Source: DATEMU01 sp964414585
GTDB lineage: Bacteria > Planctomycetota > Phycisphaerae > UBA1845 > UTPLA1
Direction: 5' to 3'
Assembly: GCA_964414585.1 (NCBI GenBank)
Contig: CAYPXR010000037.1
Location: 26,101-90,100 of the forward strand
Length of the DNA: 64,000 nt
Shown here: positions 52,299 to 60,359 of the stretch, one piece after another
Position numbering within the stretch: the stretch's first letter is position 1
How the letters are laid out: every line of letters starts with the position of its first letter
Program-made: the position numbers and the translations under genes
Notes under the pieces: generated by a model
The model's input: only the letters and a program-made list of their open reading frames with translations
The model's database searches: none
Told to the model about the DNA's origin: nothing

Positions 52299-52534
52299 CC
52301 CCAAGGCCCAGGGGGTTGTGCGCCACTAGGTATTAGCCTTGTCCGCACACGGGCTCCGGCTAGGGCGCGACCGCCGTCGATGTCCGACAGCGACCTTATT
52401 TCGGACGCCCCGGGTCATTACTTTAGCAACGTCGGCGGGTGAGATTTCGAAAGCTAATGACCAGGATAATCGTGCCGAAGGCCGATCCAGATGGCCTCCG
52501 ATAATCCGATTTTCCTTGGAAATATCGACGACCG

Positions 52535-53995
52535 CTACCCTTGCAGCTTCTTGGCCTTTTCGACGGCCTCTTCCACGGCGCCGACGTACATGAACGCCTG
52601 TTCGGGGAGTTGATCGTATTTGCCGTCGCAGATGCCCTCGAAGCTGCGGATGGTGTCGTCGAGCTGGGTGTAGTTGCCGGGGAAGCCGGTGAACGTCTCG
52701 GCGACGTAGAACGGCTGAGAGAAGAATCGCTCGATCTTTCGCGCGCGGGCGACGAGCAGTTTGTCTTCCTGCGACAATTCATCGACGCCGAGGATGGCGA
52801 TGATGTCCTGCAAGTCGCGGTAGCGCTGGAGAATCTGCTGCACGCGCTTGGCACAGTTGTAGTGCCGTTCGCCGATGTACTGGGCGTCGAGAATGCGGCT
52901 CGACGAGGCCAGCGGGTCGATCGCCGGGTAGATGCCTTTTTCCGAAATCGATCGCGCGAGCACGATGAACGCGTCGAGGTGGGTAAAGGCCGTCGCCGGA
53001 GCCGGGTCGGTCAGGTCGTCGGCCGGAACGTACACGGCCTGCACGGATGTGACCGCGCCCTGTGTCGTGGAGGTAATGCGTTCCTGAAGCTCGCCCATCT
53101 CCGTCGAGAGTGTCGGCTGATAACCGACCGCGCTCGGCATGCGACCGAGAAGAGCGGAAACCTCTGAGCCGGCCTGGCTGAAACGGAAGATGTTGTCGAT
53201 AAAGAGCATCGTGTCCGCGCCGGATTCGTCTCGGAAATATTCGGCCATCGTCAACGCCGACAAGGCCACGCGAAGTCGCGCGCCCGGCGGCTCGTTCATC
53301 TGCCCGAAGACCATCGCCGTGTGCTCGATGACCTTCTTCGTCTTGCCCTCCGTGTCCTTGAACTCCGCCTCCTGCATTTCCAACCACAGGTCATTGCCCT
53401 CGCGCGTCCGCTCGCCGACGCCGGCGAAGACGGAATAACCGCTGTGCTCGCGGGCGATGCGGGCGATCATCTCCTGAATGATGACGGTCTTGCCGAGGCC
53501 GGCCCCGCCGAACAAGCCGGTCTTGCCGCCGCGGACGAACGGGGCCAGCAGGTCGACGACCTTGATGCCGGTGACGAGCTGCTCCGTCTTGGGCGTGAGT
53601 TGGTCGAAGTTCGCCGGTTCGTGGTGGATCGGTCGCTTGTCCTTGGCCTTGACGTCGCCGCGGCCGTCGATGGGATCGCCGAGCAGGTTGAACACGCGGC
53701 CGAGCGTATCCTTTCCGACGGGCACGGAGACCGGCGCGCCAGTGTCGAGGATGTCGATCCCGCGCTTGAGGCCGTCGGTGCTGCCGAGCGCAACCGCGCG
53801 AATGCGTCCGCCGCCCAGGTGGCTGGCGACTTCGCAGGTGAGAAGTTCCTTATTCGACTGCTTGCCGACCTTGCGGTCGACGGTCACCTGCAGGGCGTTG
53901 TAAAGCCGCGGCATCTTGTCTTCGGCAAACTCGGCGTCGAGCGTCGAACCGATGACCTGGGTGATTTTTCCGATATTGTTGCTACTGGCGACCAT
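52535..53995 (-). CDS. atpD: F-type ATP synthase beta subunit
   Basis: The catalytic F1 subunit (486 residues). Walker A is GGAGLGKT, Walker B TMLFIDNIFRF, the catalytic Glu lies in GERTREGND, and the DELSEED lever is DELSQED. The start has GGAGAAG upstream, and the IVP element's right arm ends 22 bases before it. The expected next gene, atpC (epsilon), is missing: the following gene is the HDOD protein at 52298. Confidence 0.97.
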   Translation of the reverse strand: MVASSNNIGKITQVIGSTLDAEFAEDKMPRLYNALQVTVDRKVGKQSNKELLTCEVASHLGGGRIRAVALGSTDGLKRGIDILDTGAPVSVPVGKDTLGRVFNLLGDPIDGRGDVKAKDKRPIHHEPANFDQLTPKTEQLVTGIKVVDLLAPFVRGGKTGLFGGAGLGKTVIIQEMIARIAREHSGYSVFAGVGERTREGNDLWLEMQEAEFKDTEGKTKKVIEHTAMVFGQMNEPPGARLRVALSALTMAEYFRDESGADTMLFIDNIFRFSQAGSEVSALLGRMPSAVGYQPTLSTEMGELQERITSTTQGAVTSVQAVYVPADDLTDPAPATAFTHLDAFIVLARSISEKGIYPAIDPLASSSRILDAQYIGERHYNCAKRVQQILQRYRDLQDIIAILGVDELSQEDKLLVARARKIERFFSQPFYVAETFTGFPGNYTQLDDTIRSFEGICDGKYDQLPEQAFMYVGAVEEAVEKAKKLQG

Positions 53996-54016
53996 GAACT
54001 CTTCTCCGATACTGCC

Positions 54017-54511
54017 AATTACGAATGACGAATTACAAATGACGAAAAAACAGCCAATGCCGCCATCGCCTATACTCGCCTCGTCTTTTTAGTAATTGTT
54101 GTGATGATTCTCATCAGTTCATCCGACTCTTGTACAAGATTTTTCAGGCGGGTCGGTCTTAACAGCTCAATTTCCGATGCCAAGCGAAGCCAATAACGAG
54201 TTTCTCTCGCTTCGGACCTGGCAATGCTCATTTTTCGAGCGAACTCCGTGCGTGACTGGGCCCCCTGCGCCTCTTCGACGTTCGCCCCAACGCTCGTCCC
54301 GCTCCTGGCGACCTGACGTGCAACGACCTGCCCGGCGATATCGTTCGGCATCTCCCGAACCATCTTCAGAATTCTGACTGCGAATCGAAACGTTCGTTCT
54401 TCAATGTCTCTTGCTTTTCTCGGTTCCGACATTCCTGAATTCGAGCCGTTGGAACCGTTGGACGTGGGAGACCGAGCGGATTTCGTAATTCGTAATTCGT
54501 AATTCGTCATT
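54017..54511. mobile_element. IVP-gene element 1 between atpG and atpD
   Basis: A 495-base element bounded by inverted 31-base heptad arms, 54481-54511 and 54017-54047. In plus-strand terms, one arm is TTTCGTA-ATTCGTA-ATTCGTA-ATTCGTC-ATT, and the other is its reverse-complement type with 27 of 31 positions complementary. It carries the four-helix-bundle gene. The atpG stop lies inside the left arm. Confidence 0.75.
54070..54510 (-). CDS. Four-helix-bundle (23S rRNA IVP family) protein 1
   Basis: A 146-residue protein from ATG 54510. The conserved body (about residues 30-146) is RDIEERTFRFAVRILKMVREMP...SGTSVGANVEEAQGAQSRTEFARKMSIARSEARETRYWLRLA, matching PF05635/TIGR02436. These proteins are encoded in 23S rRNA intervening sequences and resemble the Avd factor of diversity-generating retroelements; their function is unknown. 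The ATG overlaps the atpG TGA and begins MTNYELRITK from a heptad arm. ATG 54432 (MSEPRKARD) is the likely native start. It interrupts the ATP synthase operon. Confidence 0.85.
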   Translation of the reverse strand: MTNYELRITKSARSPTSNGSNGSNSGMSEPRKARDIEERTFRFAVRILKMVREMPNDIAGQVVARQVARSGTSVGANVEEAQGAQSRTEFARKMSIARSEARETRYWLRLASEIELLRPTRLKNLVQESDELMRIITTITKKTRRV

Positions 54512-55394
54512 TCATCGCTTCCACACATCCGACGATATCCAGCAGTTCCATCGTGATCTGGCTCTGTCGGGCGCGATTGAAATCTCGCGATAGCTGTTTG
54601 ATCATGTCGCCGGCGGAGTCCGTGGCCGCTTTCATCGCGACCATCCGGGCGACCTGCTCGCTGACCGCCGCGTCGGTGAAGCACTGATACAGCCGCACTT
54701 TCACAGTTTGAGGCAGCAAGACCTTTAACAACTGTTCCGGCTCGGGCGAAAAATCGTATTGCGACGTAGTGGACTTTGGCTGGGCGGTCGCCGGATCGCC
54801 GGGCTTCGCTTCTTCTCGCGTAAGCGGCAACAGCTTGATGGTCTCCGGCACCTGTCGACCCGTCGAGATGAATCGCATGTAGGTGACATAGACCGCGCCG
54901 AGTTCGCTGGCTTCATACCGCTTCATCATCGCGGTGGCGATGGGCTCGACCTGTTCGAATCGCGGCCGGTCGTCGATATGGGTGATGGCCTGGGTGATTT
55001 CCTGCCGCAGGAATTTGAAATAGGCGATGCCTTTTTTCCCAACGACGTGCAATTCCTGGGGCTTCGCCTCCGAGGCCCGCAATTGGGCCATCGCCATTCG
55101 CAGAACCCCGGCGTTGTAGCCGCCGCACAAGCCGCGGCTGGACGTCAGCACGAGCAGGAGGTCCTTGGGGGCGTCGGGATTCTCTTTCAAGAGTGGATGA
55201 TCGATCTGCCCCTCGGCGGCGGCCGACAATTCTTCCACAAGCTGCGTAATTTTCTGCGTATACGGTTTGGTAGCGGTCGCCCGCTGAAAAGCCTGCTGAA
55301 AGCGCGCAGTGGCGATGAGCTGCATCGTCTTCGTGATCTTCCGGATGTTCGTGACCGCCTTGCGGCGCTTCACAATTTGACGTGCCTTCGCCAT
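54507..55394 (-). CDS. atpG: F-type ATP synthase gamma subunit
   Basis: The rotating central stalk (295 residues). The N-terminal helix MAKARQIVKRRKAVTNIRKITKTMQLIATARFQQA and the C-terminal VARMVAMKAATDSAGDMIKQLSRDFNRARQSQITMELLDIVGC in outline are the conserved coiled-coil ends. A loop insert with Pro and Lys (about residues 195-220) is less conserved. Its TGA lies in the first heptad of the IVP element arm. Confidence 0.96.
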   Translation of the reverse strand: MAKARQIVKRRKAVTNIRKITKTMQLIATARFQQAFQRATATKPYTQKITQLVEELSAAAEGQIDHPLLKENPDAPKDLLLVLTSSRGLCGGYNAGVLRMAMAQLRASEAKPQELHVVGKKGIAYFKFLRQEITQAITHIDDRPRFEQVEPIATAMMKRYEASELGAVYVTYMRFISTGRQVPETIKLLPLTREEAKPGDPATAQPKSTTSQYDFSPEPEQLLKVLLPQTVKVRLYQCFTDAAVSEQVARMVAMKAATDSAGDMIKQLSRDFNRARQSQITMELLDIVGCVEAMK

Positions 55395-55405
55395 GAGCCT
55401 TTAGC

Positions 55406-57061
55406 CTACTTTTTCGCCGAGGTAAAGCGAGTCTTGAAATTGCCGATAAGTTCCTTCAACTTCGCGTCGATGGCGTCCGTCAGCTCTTTCTTCTCCGTCA
55501 GTTCCTTGTGAACTTCGGGGTGCTCGTCGCGGATGTGCTTCAACATCTTTTCTTCAAACTCCGCCACTTTTGAAATAGGAAGGTCGTCGAGGAAGCCTTT
55601 GCTCGCCGCGAAGATGCTGATGACCTGGTCCGTCACGTGATACGGTTTGAACTGGCCCTGCTTAAGGAGTTCGACCATCCGCGCGCCGCGATCGAGTTGT
55701 CGTTGCGTCGCCGCGTCGAGTTCCGTTCCAAGCTGGGCAAAGGCCTCCAGCTCGCGGTACGCCGCGAGGTCCAGACGCAGCGAACCGGCGATCTTTTTCA
55801 TCGCCTTGATCTGGGCGTTGCCGCCGACGCGGCTGACGCTGATGCCGACGTTGATCGCGGGCCGCACGCCGGCGAAAAACAGGTCGGGCTCCAGATAAAT
55901 CTGCCCGTCGGTGATCGAAATCACGTTCGTCGGAATGTACGCGGAGACCTCGCCTTCGAGCGTTTCAATGACCGGCAGGGCCGTCAGCGATCCACCGGAC
56001 GTCGGGTCGACGGCAACCTGGTGACCGGCATGGTTCTTCAAATCGTGTTCCGCCTCGTGCTTGCCGGGGACACCGATGTAGGTCTTGCCGTTGACGCCGC
56101 CTTCCTTGTAAGGAGAGCCGTTCGCCACGATTGCGCGGCGCTCGGCGAGCTTGCAGGAGCGCTCCAGCAGGCGGCTGTGTAAATAGAACACGTCGCCGGG
56201 ATACGCCTCGCGGCCCGGCGGTCGCCGCAGCAGCAATGAAAGCTGGCGATACGCCTGGGCCTGCTTGGACAAGTCGTCGTAGATGCACAGCGTATGCTTG
56301 CCCTGCGTGTACATGAAGTACTCGGCCATCGCACAGCCGGAGTAAGGGGCAATGTATTGCAGCGGAGCCGGATCGCTCGACGCGGCCGAAACGACGATGG
56401 TGTAATCCATCGCGCCGTTCTCGCGAAGCCGCTCCACGGTACCCGCGACAGTCGATTCCTTTTGACCGACCGCCACGTACACGCAGATCACGCCGTTGCC
56501 TTTTTGATTGATGATCGTGTCGATCGCGACGGCGGTTTTGCCGGTCTTGCGGTCGCCGATGATCAATTCGCGCTGACCCCGGCCGATCGGGATCATGCTG
56601 TCGATGGCCTTGATGCCCGTCTGAAGCGGCTGATTGACCGGCTGCCGTCCGGCGATGCCGGGCGCGGGATATTCGAGCGGCCAGCGGGTGTCGCTGACGA
56701 TCGCCCCCTTGCCGTCGATCGCACGGCCAAGGGGATCGACCACGCGGCCGACCATGACGTCGCCGACGGGCACGCTCAGCAGGTTGCCGGTCGCACGAAC
56801 CGTGTCCCCTTCCTTAATACCGAGGTAGTCGCCGAGGACGACCGCGCCGACGGAATTCTCTTCCAGGTTCATCACTTGGCCGATGGCGCCGTTTTCGTAT
56901 TCGACCATTTCGCCGGCCATCGCGCTGGACAGGCCATAGACCTGCGTCACGCCGTCGCCGACGGCGATGACCCGCCCGACCTCGGAGGCCTCGAGCTGTT
57001 CCGAGTAGTGGGCAATCTCTTGCTTGATGACCGACGTGATCTCGTCAACTTGGATTCTCAT
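55406..57061 (-). CDS. atpA: F-type ATP synthase alpha subunit
   Basis: The non-catalytic F1 subunit (551 residues, some 40 longer than usual, mostly at the C-terminus). Walker A is GDRKTGKTA, and PIGRGQRELIIGD precedes it. The arginine finger lies in VGISVSRVGGNAQ. The N-terminus is standard. It begins five bases after atpH. Confidence 0.97.
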   Translation of the reverse strand: MRIQVDEITSVIKQEIAHYSEQLEASEVGRVIAVGDGVTQVYGLSSAMAGEMVEYENGAIGQVMNLEENSVGAVVLGDYLGIKEGDTVRATGNLLSVPVGDVMVGRVVDPLGRAIDGKGAIVSDTRWPLEYPAPGIAGRQPVNQPLQTGIKAIDSMIPIGRGQRELIIGDRKTGKTAVAIDTIINQKGNGVICVYVAVGQKESTVAGTVERLRENGAMDYTIVVSAASSDPAPLQYIAPYSGCAMAEYFMYTQGKHTLCIYDDLSKQAQAYRQLSLLLRRPPGREAYPGDVFYLHSRLLERSCKLAERRAIVANGSPYKEGGVNGKTYIGVPGKHEAEHDLKNHAGHQVAVDPTSGGSLTALPVIETLEGEVSAYIPTNVISITDGQIYLEPDLFFAGVRPAINVGISVSRVGGNAQIKAMKKIAGSLRLDLAAYRELEAFAQLGTELDAATQRQLDRGARMVELLKQGQFKPYHVTDQVISIFAASKGFLDDLPISKVAEFEEKMLKHIRDEHPEVHKELTEKKELTDAIDAKLKELIGNFKTRFTSAKK

Positions 57062-57065
57062 TCCT

Positions 57066-57668
57066 CTATCCTTCCGTCACGAAGCGGCCGGTACCGGCCA
57101 ACAAATGTTTCTCAGCGGAGGCGAGCAGGGCGGAACGCATGTCGCGAAGTCGTTTTCGGATCGACGTGTCGTATTGCCGGTCGCCGGCCTGCACGATGAG
57201 TCCGCCGAGCAATTCCGGATCAACCCGCTCCACCAACACCGGCTCACGGCCCAGGATTTTCCGGGCGGCCTCTCGAAGCGTATTTCGCTGCGACTCTTCC
57301 AGCGGGACGGCCGTCGAGATGAACACCTCCTGCTTGCCGAGCTTCTGGGCGAGCTTGTGGCGATAGGCGTCGCAGACCGCCGGGAGAATCGAAGAGCGGC
57401 GATGCTCATTGAGCACCAGCAGGAGGTTGAACACCAGCTTCGTCAACTTGCCGCTGAAGATTTTCTTGAGGCTTTCCCGGCGGGCATCGTCGTCGATCGC
57501 CGCGGAACTCATCATCGCCGCGAACGACGGCTCGTTCTTCCAGATCGCCGCAAGATCGGCCAATTCCTGCCCGACCTGCTCGGCCGACTTGAACTCGTCC
57601 GCCAGTTCGAGAAGACTCTGGGCGTAAATCGCCGCGGCCGCCTGCGAAATGTCAAACTCAGATGCCAT
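57066..57668 (-). CDS. atpH: F-type ATP synthase delta subunit
   Basis: The stator peripheral-stalk subunit (200 residues), with AAAAIYAQSLLELADEF at the N-terminus and VDPELLGGLIVQAGDRQYDTSIRKRL at the C-terminus. ATG 57668 has AAGGAAG just upstream. An open TTG frame to 57746 begins in a heptad arm and is not the real start. The arm of IVP element 2 ends 38 bases before the chosen ATG. Confidence 0.93.
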   Translation of the reverse strand: MASEFDISQAAAAIYAQSLLELADEFKSAEQVGQELADLAAIWKNEPSFAAMMSSAAIDDDARRESLKKIFSGKLTKLVFNLLLVLNEHRRSSILPAVCDAYRHKLAQKLGKQEVFISTAVPLEESQRNTLREAARKILGREPVLVERVDPELLGGLIVQAGDRQYDTSIRKRLRDMRSALLASAEKHLLAGTGRFVTEG

Positions 57669-57705
57669 GTCTTCCTTTTTGATCCGTTCGTTGGCTTTAC
57701 GGGCC

Positions 57706-58185
57706 AATATCGAATGGCGAATAGCGAATAGCGAAAGGAGTATCAAACCTTTCGAGTATTCTTTACAATCGCCGTCAGTATCCGCACTAGTTCCTCGGAT
57801 TCCTTGGTAATGCTTTCAAGTTTGCTACGCTTGGCGAGGCCGGTCTCCGAAATTAGTCGAAGCCAATAGAAAGCCTCTCTCGATTCGGATCGCGCGATGC
57901 CCATTCGACGAATGAATTCGGCTCTCGAATGCGATCCCTGAGCTTCTTCAACATTCGCGCCGACGCTCGTGCCGCATCGGGTCACTTGGCGGACGACAAC
58001 TTGCGAGGCGAAGTCCTGAGGCAGGGCTCGGACCATTTTCACAATTCGAACAGCGAATCGAAAAGTCCGCTCGTCAATATCGCGGCGCATGGCGCCGGAC
58101 CTTGACGCACTAATGGGTTCTTTCGATCTCGCCAACCGTGTGACCATGTTCCTGTTTCGCTATTCGCTCTTCGCCATTCGCTATT
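57706..58185. mobile_element. IVP-gene element 2 between atpF and atpH
   Basis: A 480-base element bounded by inverted 31-base heptad arms, 58155-58185 and 57706-57736. On the minus strand the left arm is AATAGCG-AATGGCG-AAGAGCG-AATAGCG-AAA, and 29 of 31 positions are complementary to the right arm by eye. The left arm starts six bases after the atpF stop; the element carries the second IVP gene. Confidence 0.78.
57743..58147 (-). CDS. Four-helix-bundle (23S rRNA IVP family) protein 2
   Basis: A 134-residue protein; the body MRRDIDERTFRFAVRIVKMVRALPQDF...GTSVGANVEEAQGSHSRAEFIRRMGIARSESREAFYWLRLI is about 65% identical by eye (74 of 114) to the IVP protein at 54070. The family (PF05635/TIGR02436) is known from 23S rRNA intervening sequences. 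It sits inside the ATP synthase operon, flanked by heptad arms. ATG 58090 (MRRDIDER) is an alternative start. Two related copies in one operon suggest transposition or exchange. Confidence 0.86.
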   Translation of the reverse strand: MVTRLARSKEPISASRSGAMRRDIDERTFRFAVRIVKMVRALPQDFASQVVVRQVTRCGTSVGANVEEAQGSHSRAEFIRRMGIARSESREAFYWLRLISETGLAKRSKLESITKESEELVRILTAIVKNTRKV

Positions 58186-58188
58186 TCG

Positions 58189-58854
58189 TCAGTTCCTGGC
58201 CTTGCTCAATTCCTCAAGCGACTCATCGAGCAATCGCCGGTGATCCGCTTGCGACAGATCCTTGCGAACAATCTTCGATGCCAGCATCGTGGCCAGCATG
58301 ATCGTCTCGTCGTGCAGCTTCTTCACGGCATCGTCGCGGGCAATCTGGATGTCCCGGCGCGCGGTGGCGACGATCGCATCGGCTTCGCCCTTGGCCTCGC
58401 CGTGGATGCGCTTGCGAACCTCCTCGGCGTCGCGGCGGCCTTCGTCGACGATGGCGGAGGCCTCTTCACGGGCCTTTTCGAGCTTCTTCGTGTAGTCCGC
58501 CAGAAGCTTCTCGGCAGCCTCGCGCTCGTGCTTGGCGTCCGCCAGCGACTTGCGCACGAACTCTTCACGCTGGTTGAGCGCGCTGAGAATCGGCTTCCAG
58601 GCCGTCGCCCGCAGGATCACGAGCAGGATCACGAACACCACGATCGACCAAAAGGCCGAACCGATGTCCCAATCCAAAAGGCCGGGCTTGGAGCCGTGCT
58701 CGCCCTCTTCATGCGCATCGCCGTGGGCCGGCGTCTCGCCATGGACAAGGGCGGCCTGCGCCGCTTTCTCATGCTCAACCTGAAAGGCGCGAGCGGTCGA
58801 CGTCGCCGCCAGGCTCAACGAGACGGTCAAAACAATGGATGCCAGCAGTCGCAT
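58189..58854 (-). CDS. atpF: F-type ATP synthase b subunit
   Basis: The Fo stator arm (221 residues). After an N-terminal signal-like segment and a His/Gly-rich stretch (GETPAHGDAHEEGEHGS), the membrane helix FWSIVVFVILLVILRATAWKPIL starts the long coiled coil rich in Ala, Glu and Lys. The N-terminal signal-like extension is unusual. The stop TGA is six bases before the left arm of IVP element 2. Confidence 0.93.
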   Translation of the reverse strand: MRLLASIVLTVSLSLAATSTARAFQVEHEKAAQAALVHGETPAHGDAHEEGEHGSKPGLLDWDIGSAFWSIVVFVILLVILRATAWKPILSALNQREEFVRKSLADAKHEREAAEKLLADYTKKLEKAREEASAIVDEGRRDAEEVRKRIHGEAKGEADAIVATARRDIQIARDDAVKKLHDETIMLATMLASKIVRKDLSQADHRRLLDESLEELSKARN

Positions 58855-58888
58855 CGCGTTTCTCCCTTTCTCATGAAAGGTTGACGAA

Positions 58889-59152
58889 CTAGAGCTTTCC
58901 GCCCATTAGGAAGCAAACAATTAACGCAAAGAAAGTAAACCCTTCGATGAGCGCGGCGGCGATGATCAGCGAAGTAAAGATCCGGCCGCCCGCTTCAGGT
59001 TGTCGGGCGATGCCGCCGACCGCTTCGCCGGCGAGATGGCCGATGCCTTTGGCCGCGCCGAGCGTCGTCAGTCCCGCGCCGAGGCCCGCGCCGACGGCGA
59101 TGAGGCCCTTGTCTCCCATCAACTGCGTTGCTTGTGCAAGTACATCGATCAT
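58889..59152 (-). CDS. atpE: F-type ATP synthase c subunit
   Basis: The proton-carrying ring subunit (87 residues, two helices). GLIAVGAGLGAGLTTLGAAKGIG is helix 1, RQP is the conserved loop, and AALIEGFTFFALIV holds the ion-carrying Glu. The Na+-type Gln and Ser/Thr ligands are absent, so protons are likely the ion. ATG 59152 with GGAG nine bases upstream is preferred to ATG 59161 and TTG 59167. Confidence 0.93.
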   Translation of the reverse strand: MIDVLAQATQLMGDKGLIAVGAGLGAGLTTLGAAKGIGHLAGEAVGGIARQPEAGGRIFTSLIIAAALIEGFTFFALIVCFLMGGKL

Positions 59153-59288
59153 GTCAGTCATCTCCAACTATGCGGCCCATCGGCCGCGCCATTGTGAATC
59201 AGTCCGCCGGGCCTCAAGTTAACGGCCAGGATGCCGGCTACCCCAACCTCTTTTGTTTGACGATCGCCTCGGCGACCGGTTTCATTCA

Positions 59289-60359
59289 TCAATGCTCGGG
59301 CGCCACCGACGCGCCGATGAACAACGTGGTCAAAAACGTAAAAACATACGCCTGCAAGAACGCCACGAACAGCTCAAGCAAATTCAATGCGGCTGAGCCC
59401 AAAGCGCTGACTATGCCGATACCAGTGTTTGCCGCGACGCTTCCTTGATAGGCGAAGATCAACCCGAGCATGGCAGCAAGTACGACGTGTCCTGCCACCA
59501 TGTTTGCGAACAATCGCACAGCTAAGGCGAAAGGTTTGATGAATGCCCCGAGAATCTCCAAGACCAAAAGAAACGCCCACATACCAACGTCGGCGATGGT
59601 CATCAAGACGCTGCCCAAGCCGGTGATTTTTTCAGGTTTGAATACATGGGGTGCGAAATTCCAAAGATATAACACAGGGGCCGCAATGGCAGCGACCGGA
59701 GCCGCCATGCCGCGAGGCGCCGGGTCTACGTGGTCCTTCGATAGGCCGTGCGCCAGACCATATTCGTGGCCTTCGCCGTGCAAGTCGTGAGTTTCGTGCC
59801 CGCCTTCTTCGTGATGATGATGTCCGTATGTTCCGGCGACGAGGTCGCAGAAGATCTGATACGCACCGGAGAAATGGACCATCAGAAAACTGCAAGTTGC
59901 CAGGCCGGCCGTAATCATGATGTTTCCGGTCGCCGTGCCGCCGACGTGCTCAATCTTCCGACCGCTGAGCAGATATATGATTGAGTCCAGCGGAATCATG
60001 CCGAGCAAGTTGCACAAAAGAATGTAAAAGAAGACTGTCCACAGAAACGGCATGAACCGGTCCGTCTTTTCCGCCAGAACAGGCTTGGCCACGTCGTTAC
60101 GGACGAACTGCATCATTGCTTCGATCAGATTCGCGAAGCCGGTCGGGATACGACGCTCCGGCGATCGATTCGCCATCGCGGCGTAACGACGGCCAAGCAT
60201 TGGAAAAAAAAGCAATAAGATGGCCGCTGCCACCAGGGTCATCAACAAGTGATTCGTGAAATAAAAATCGTTCAAAGGGAGATGGAGTAACTTATTTCCG
60301 AACCGATGAGGCAACACATGGTCAATTGGATCGTGCGATGCGAGAATAAGCCCGATCAT
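59289..60359 (-). CDS. atpB: F-type ATP synthase a subunit
   Basis: The proton channel (356 residues, long for the family). The essential Arg lies in KPFALAVRLFANMVAGHVV, and LELFVAFLQAYVFTFLTTLFI is the last helix with Gln. A His-rich loop (GTYGHHHHEEGGHETHDLHG) enlarges the mid-region. The ATG overlaps the atpI-like stop as ATGA (60356-60359). A longer frame to 60665 overlaps that gene and is rejected. Its GC is lower than neighbouring genes. Confidence 0.94.
   Translation of the reverse strand: MIGLILASHDPIDHVLPHRFGNKLLHLPLNDFYFTNHLLMTLVAAAILLLFFPMLGRRYAAMANRSPERRIPTGFANLIEAMMQFVRNDVAKPVLAEKTDRFMPFLWTVFFYILLCNLLGMIPLDSIIYLLSGRKIEHVGGTATGNIMITAGLATCSFLMVHFSGAYQIFCDLVAGTYGHHHHEEGGHETHDLHGEGHEYGLAHGLSKDHVDPAPRGMAAPVAAIAAPVLYLWNFAPHVFKPEKITGLGSVLMTIADVGMWAFLLVLEILGAFIKPFALAVRLFANMVAGHVVLAAMLGLIFAYQGSVAANTGIGIVSALGSAALNLLELFVAFLQAYVFTFLTTLFIGASVAPEH

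Noticed and set aside
54070..58147. Diversity-generating retroelement (IVP protein as Avd)
   Set aside because: The IVP/Avd fold is shared, but no reverse transcriptase, template repeat or variable repeat is in the window.
20817..58185. Heptad blocks as CRISPR repeats
   Set aside because: Units are seven bases with no spacers and no cas genes. They are tandem blocks at gene junctions.
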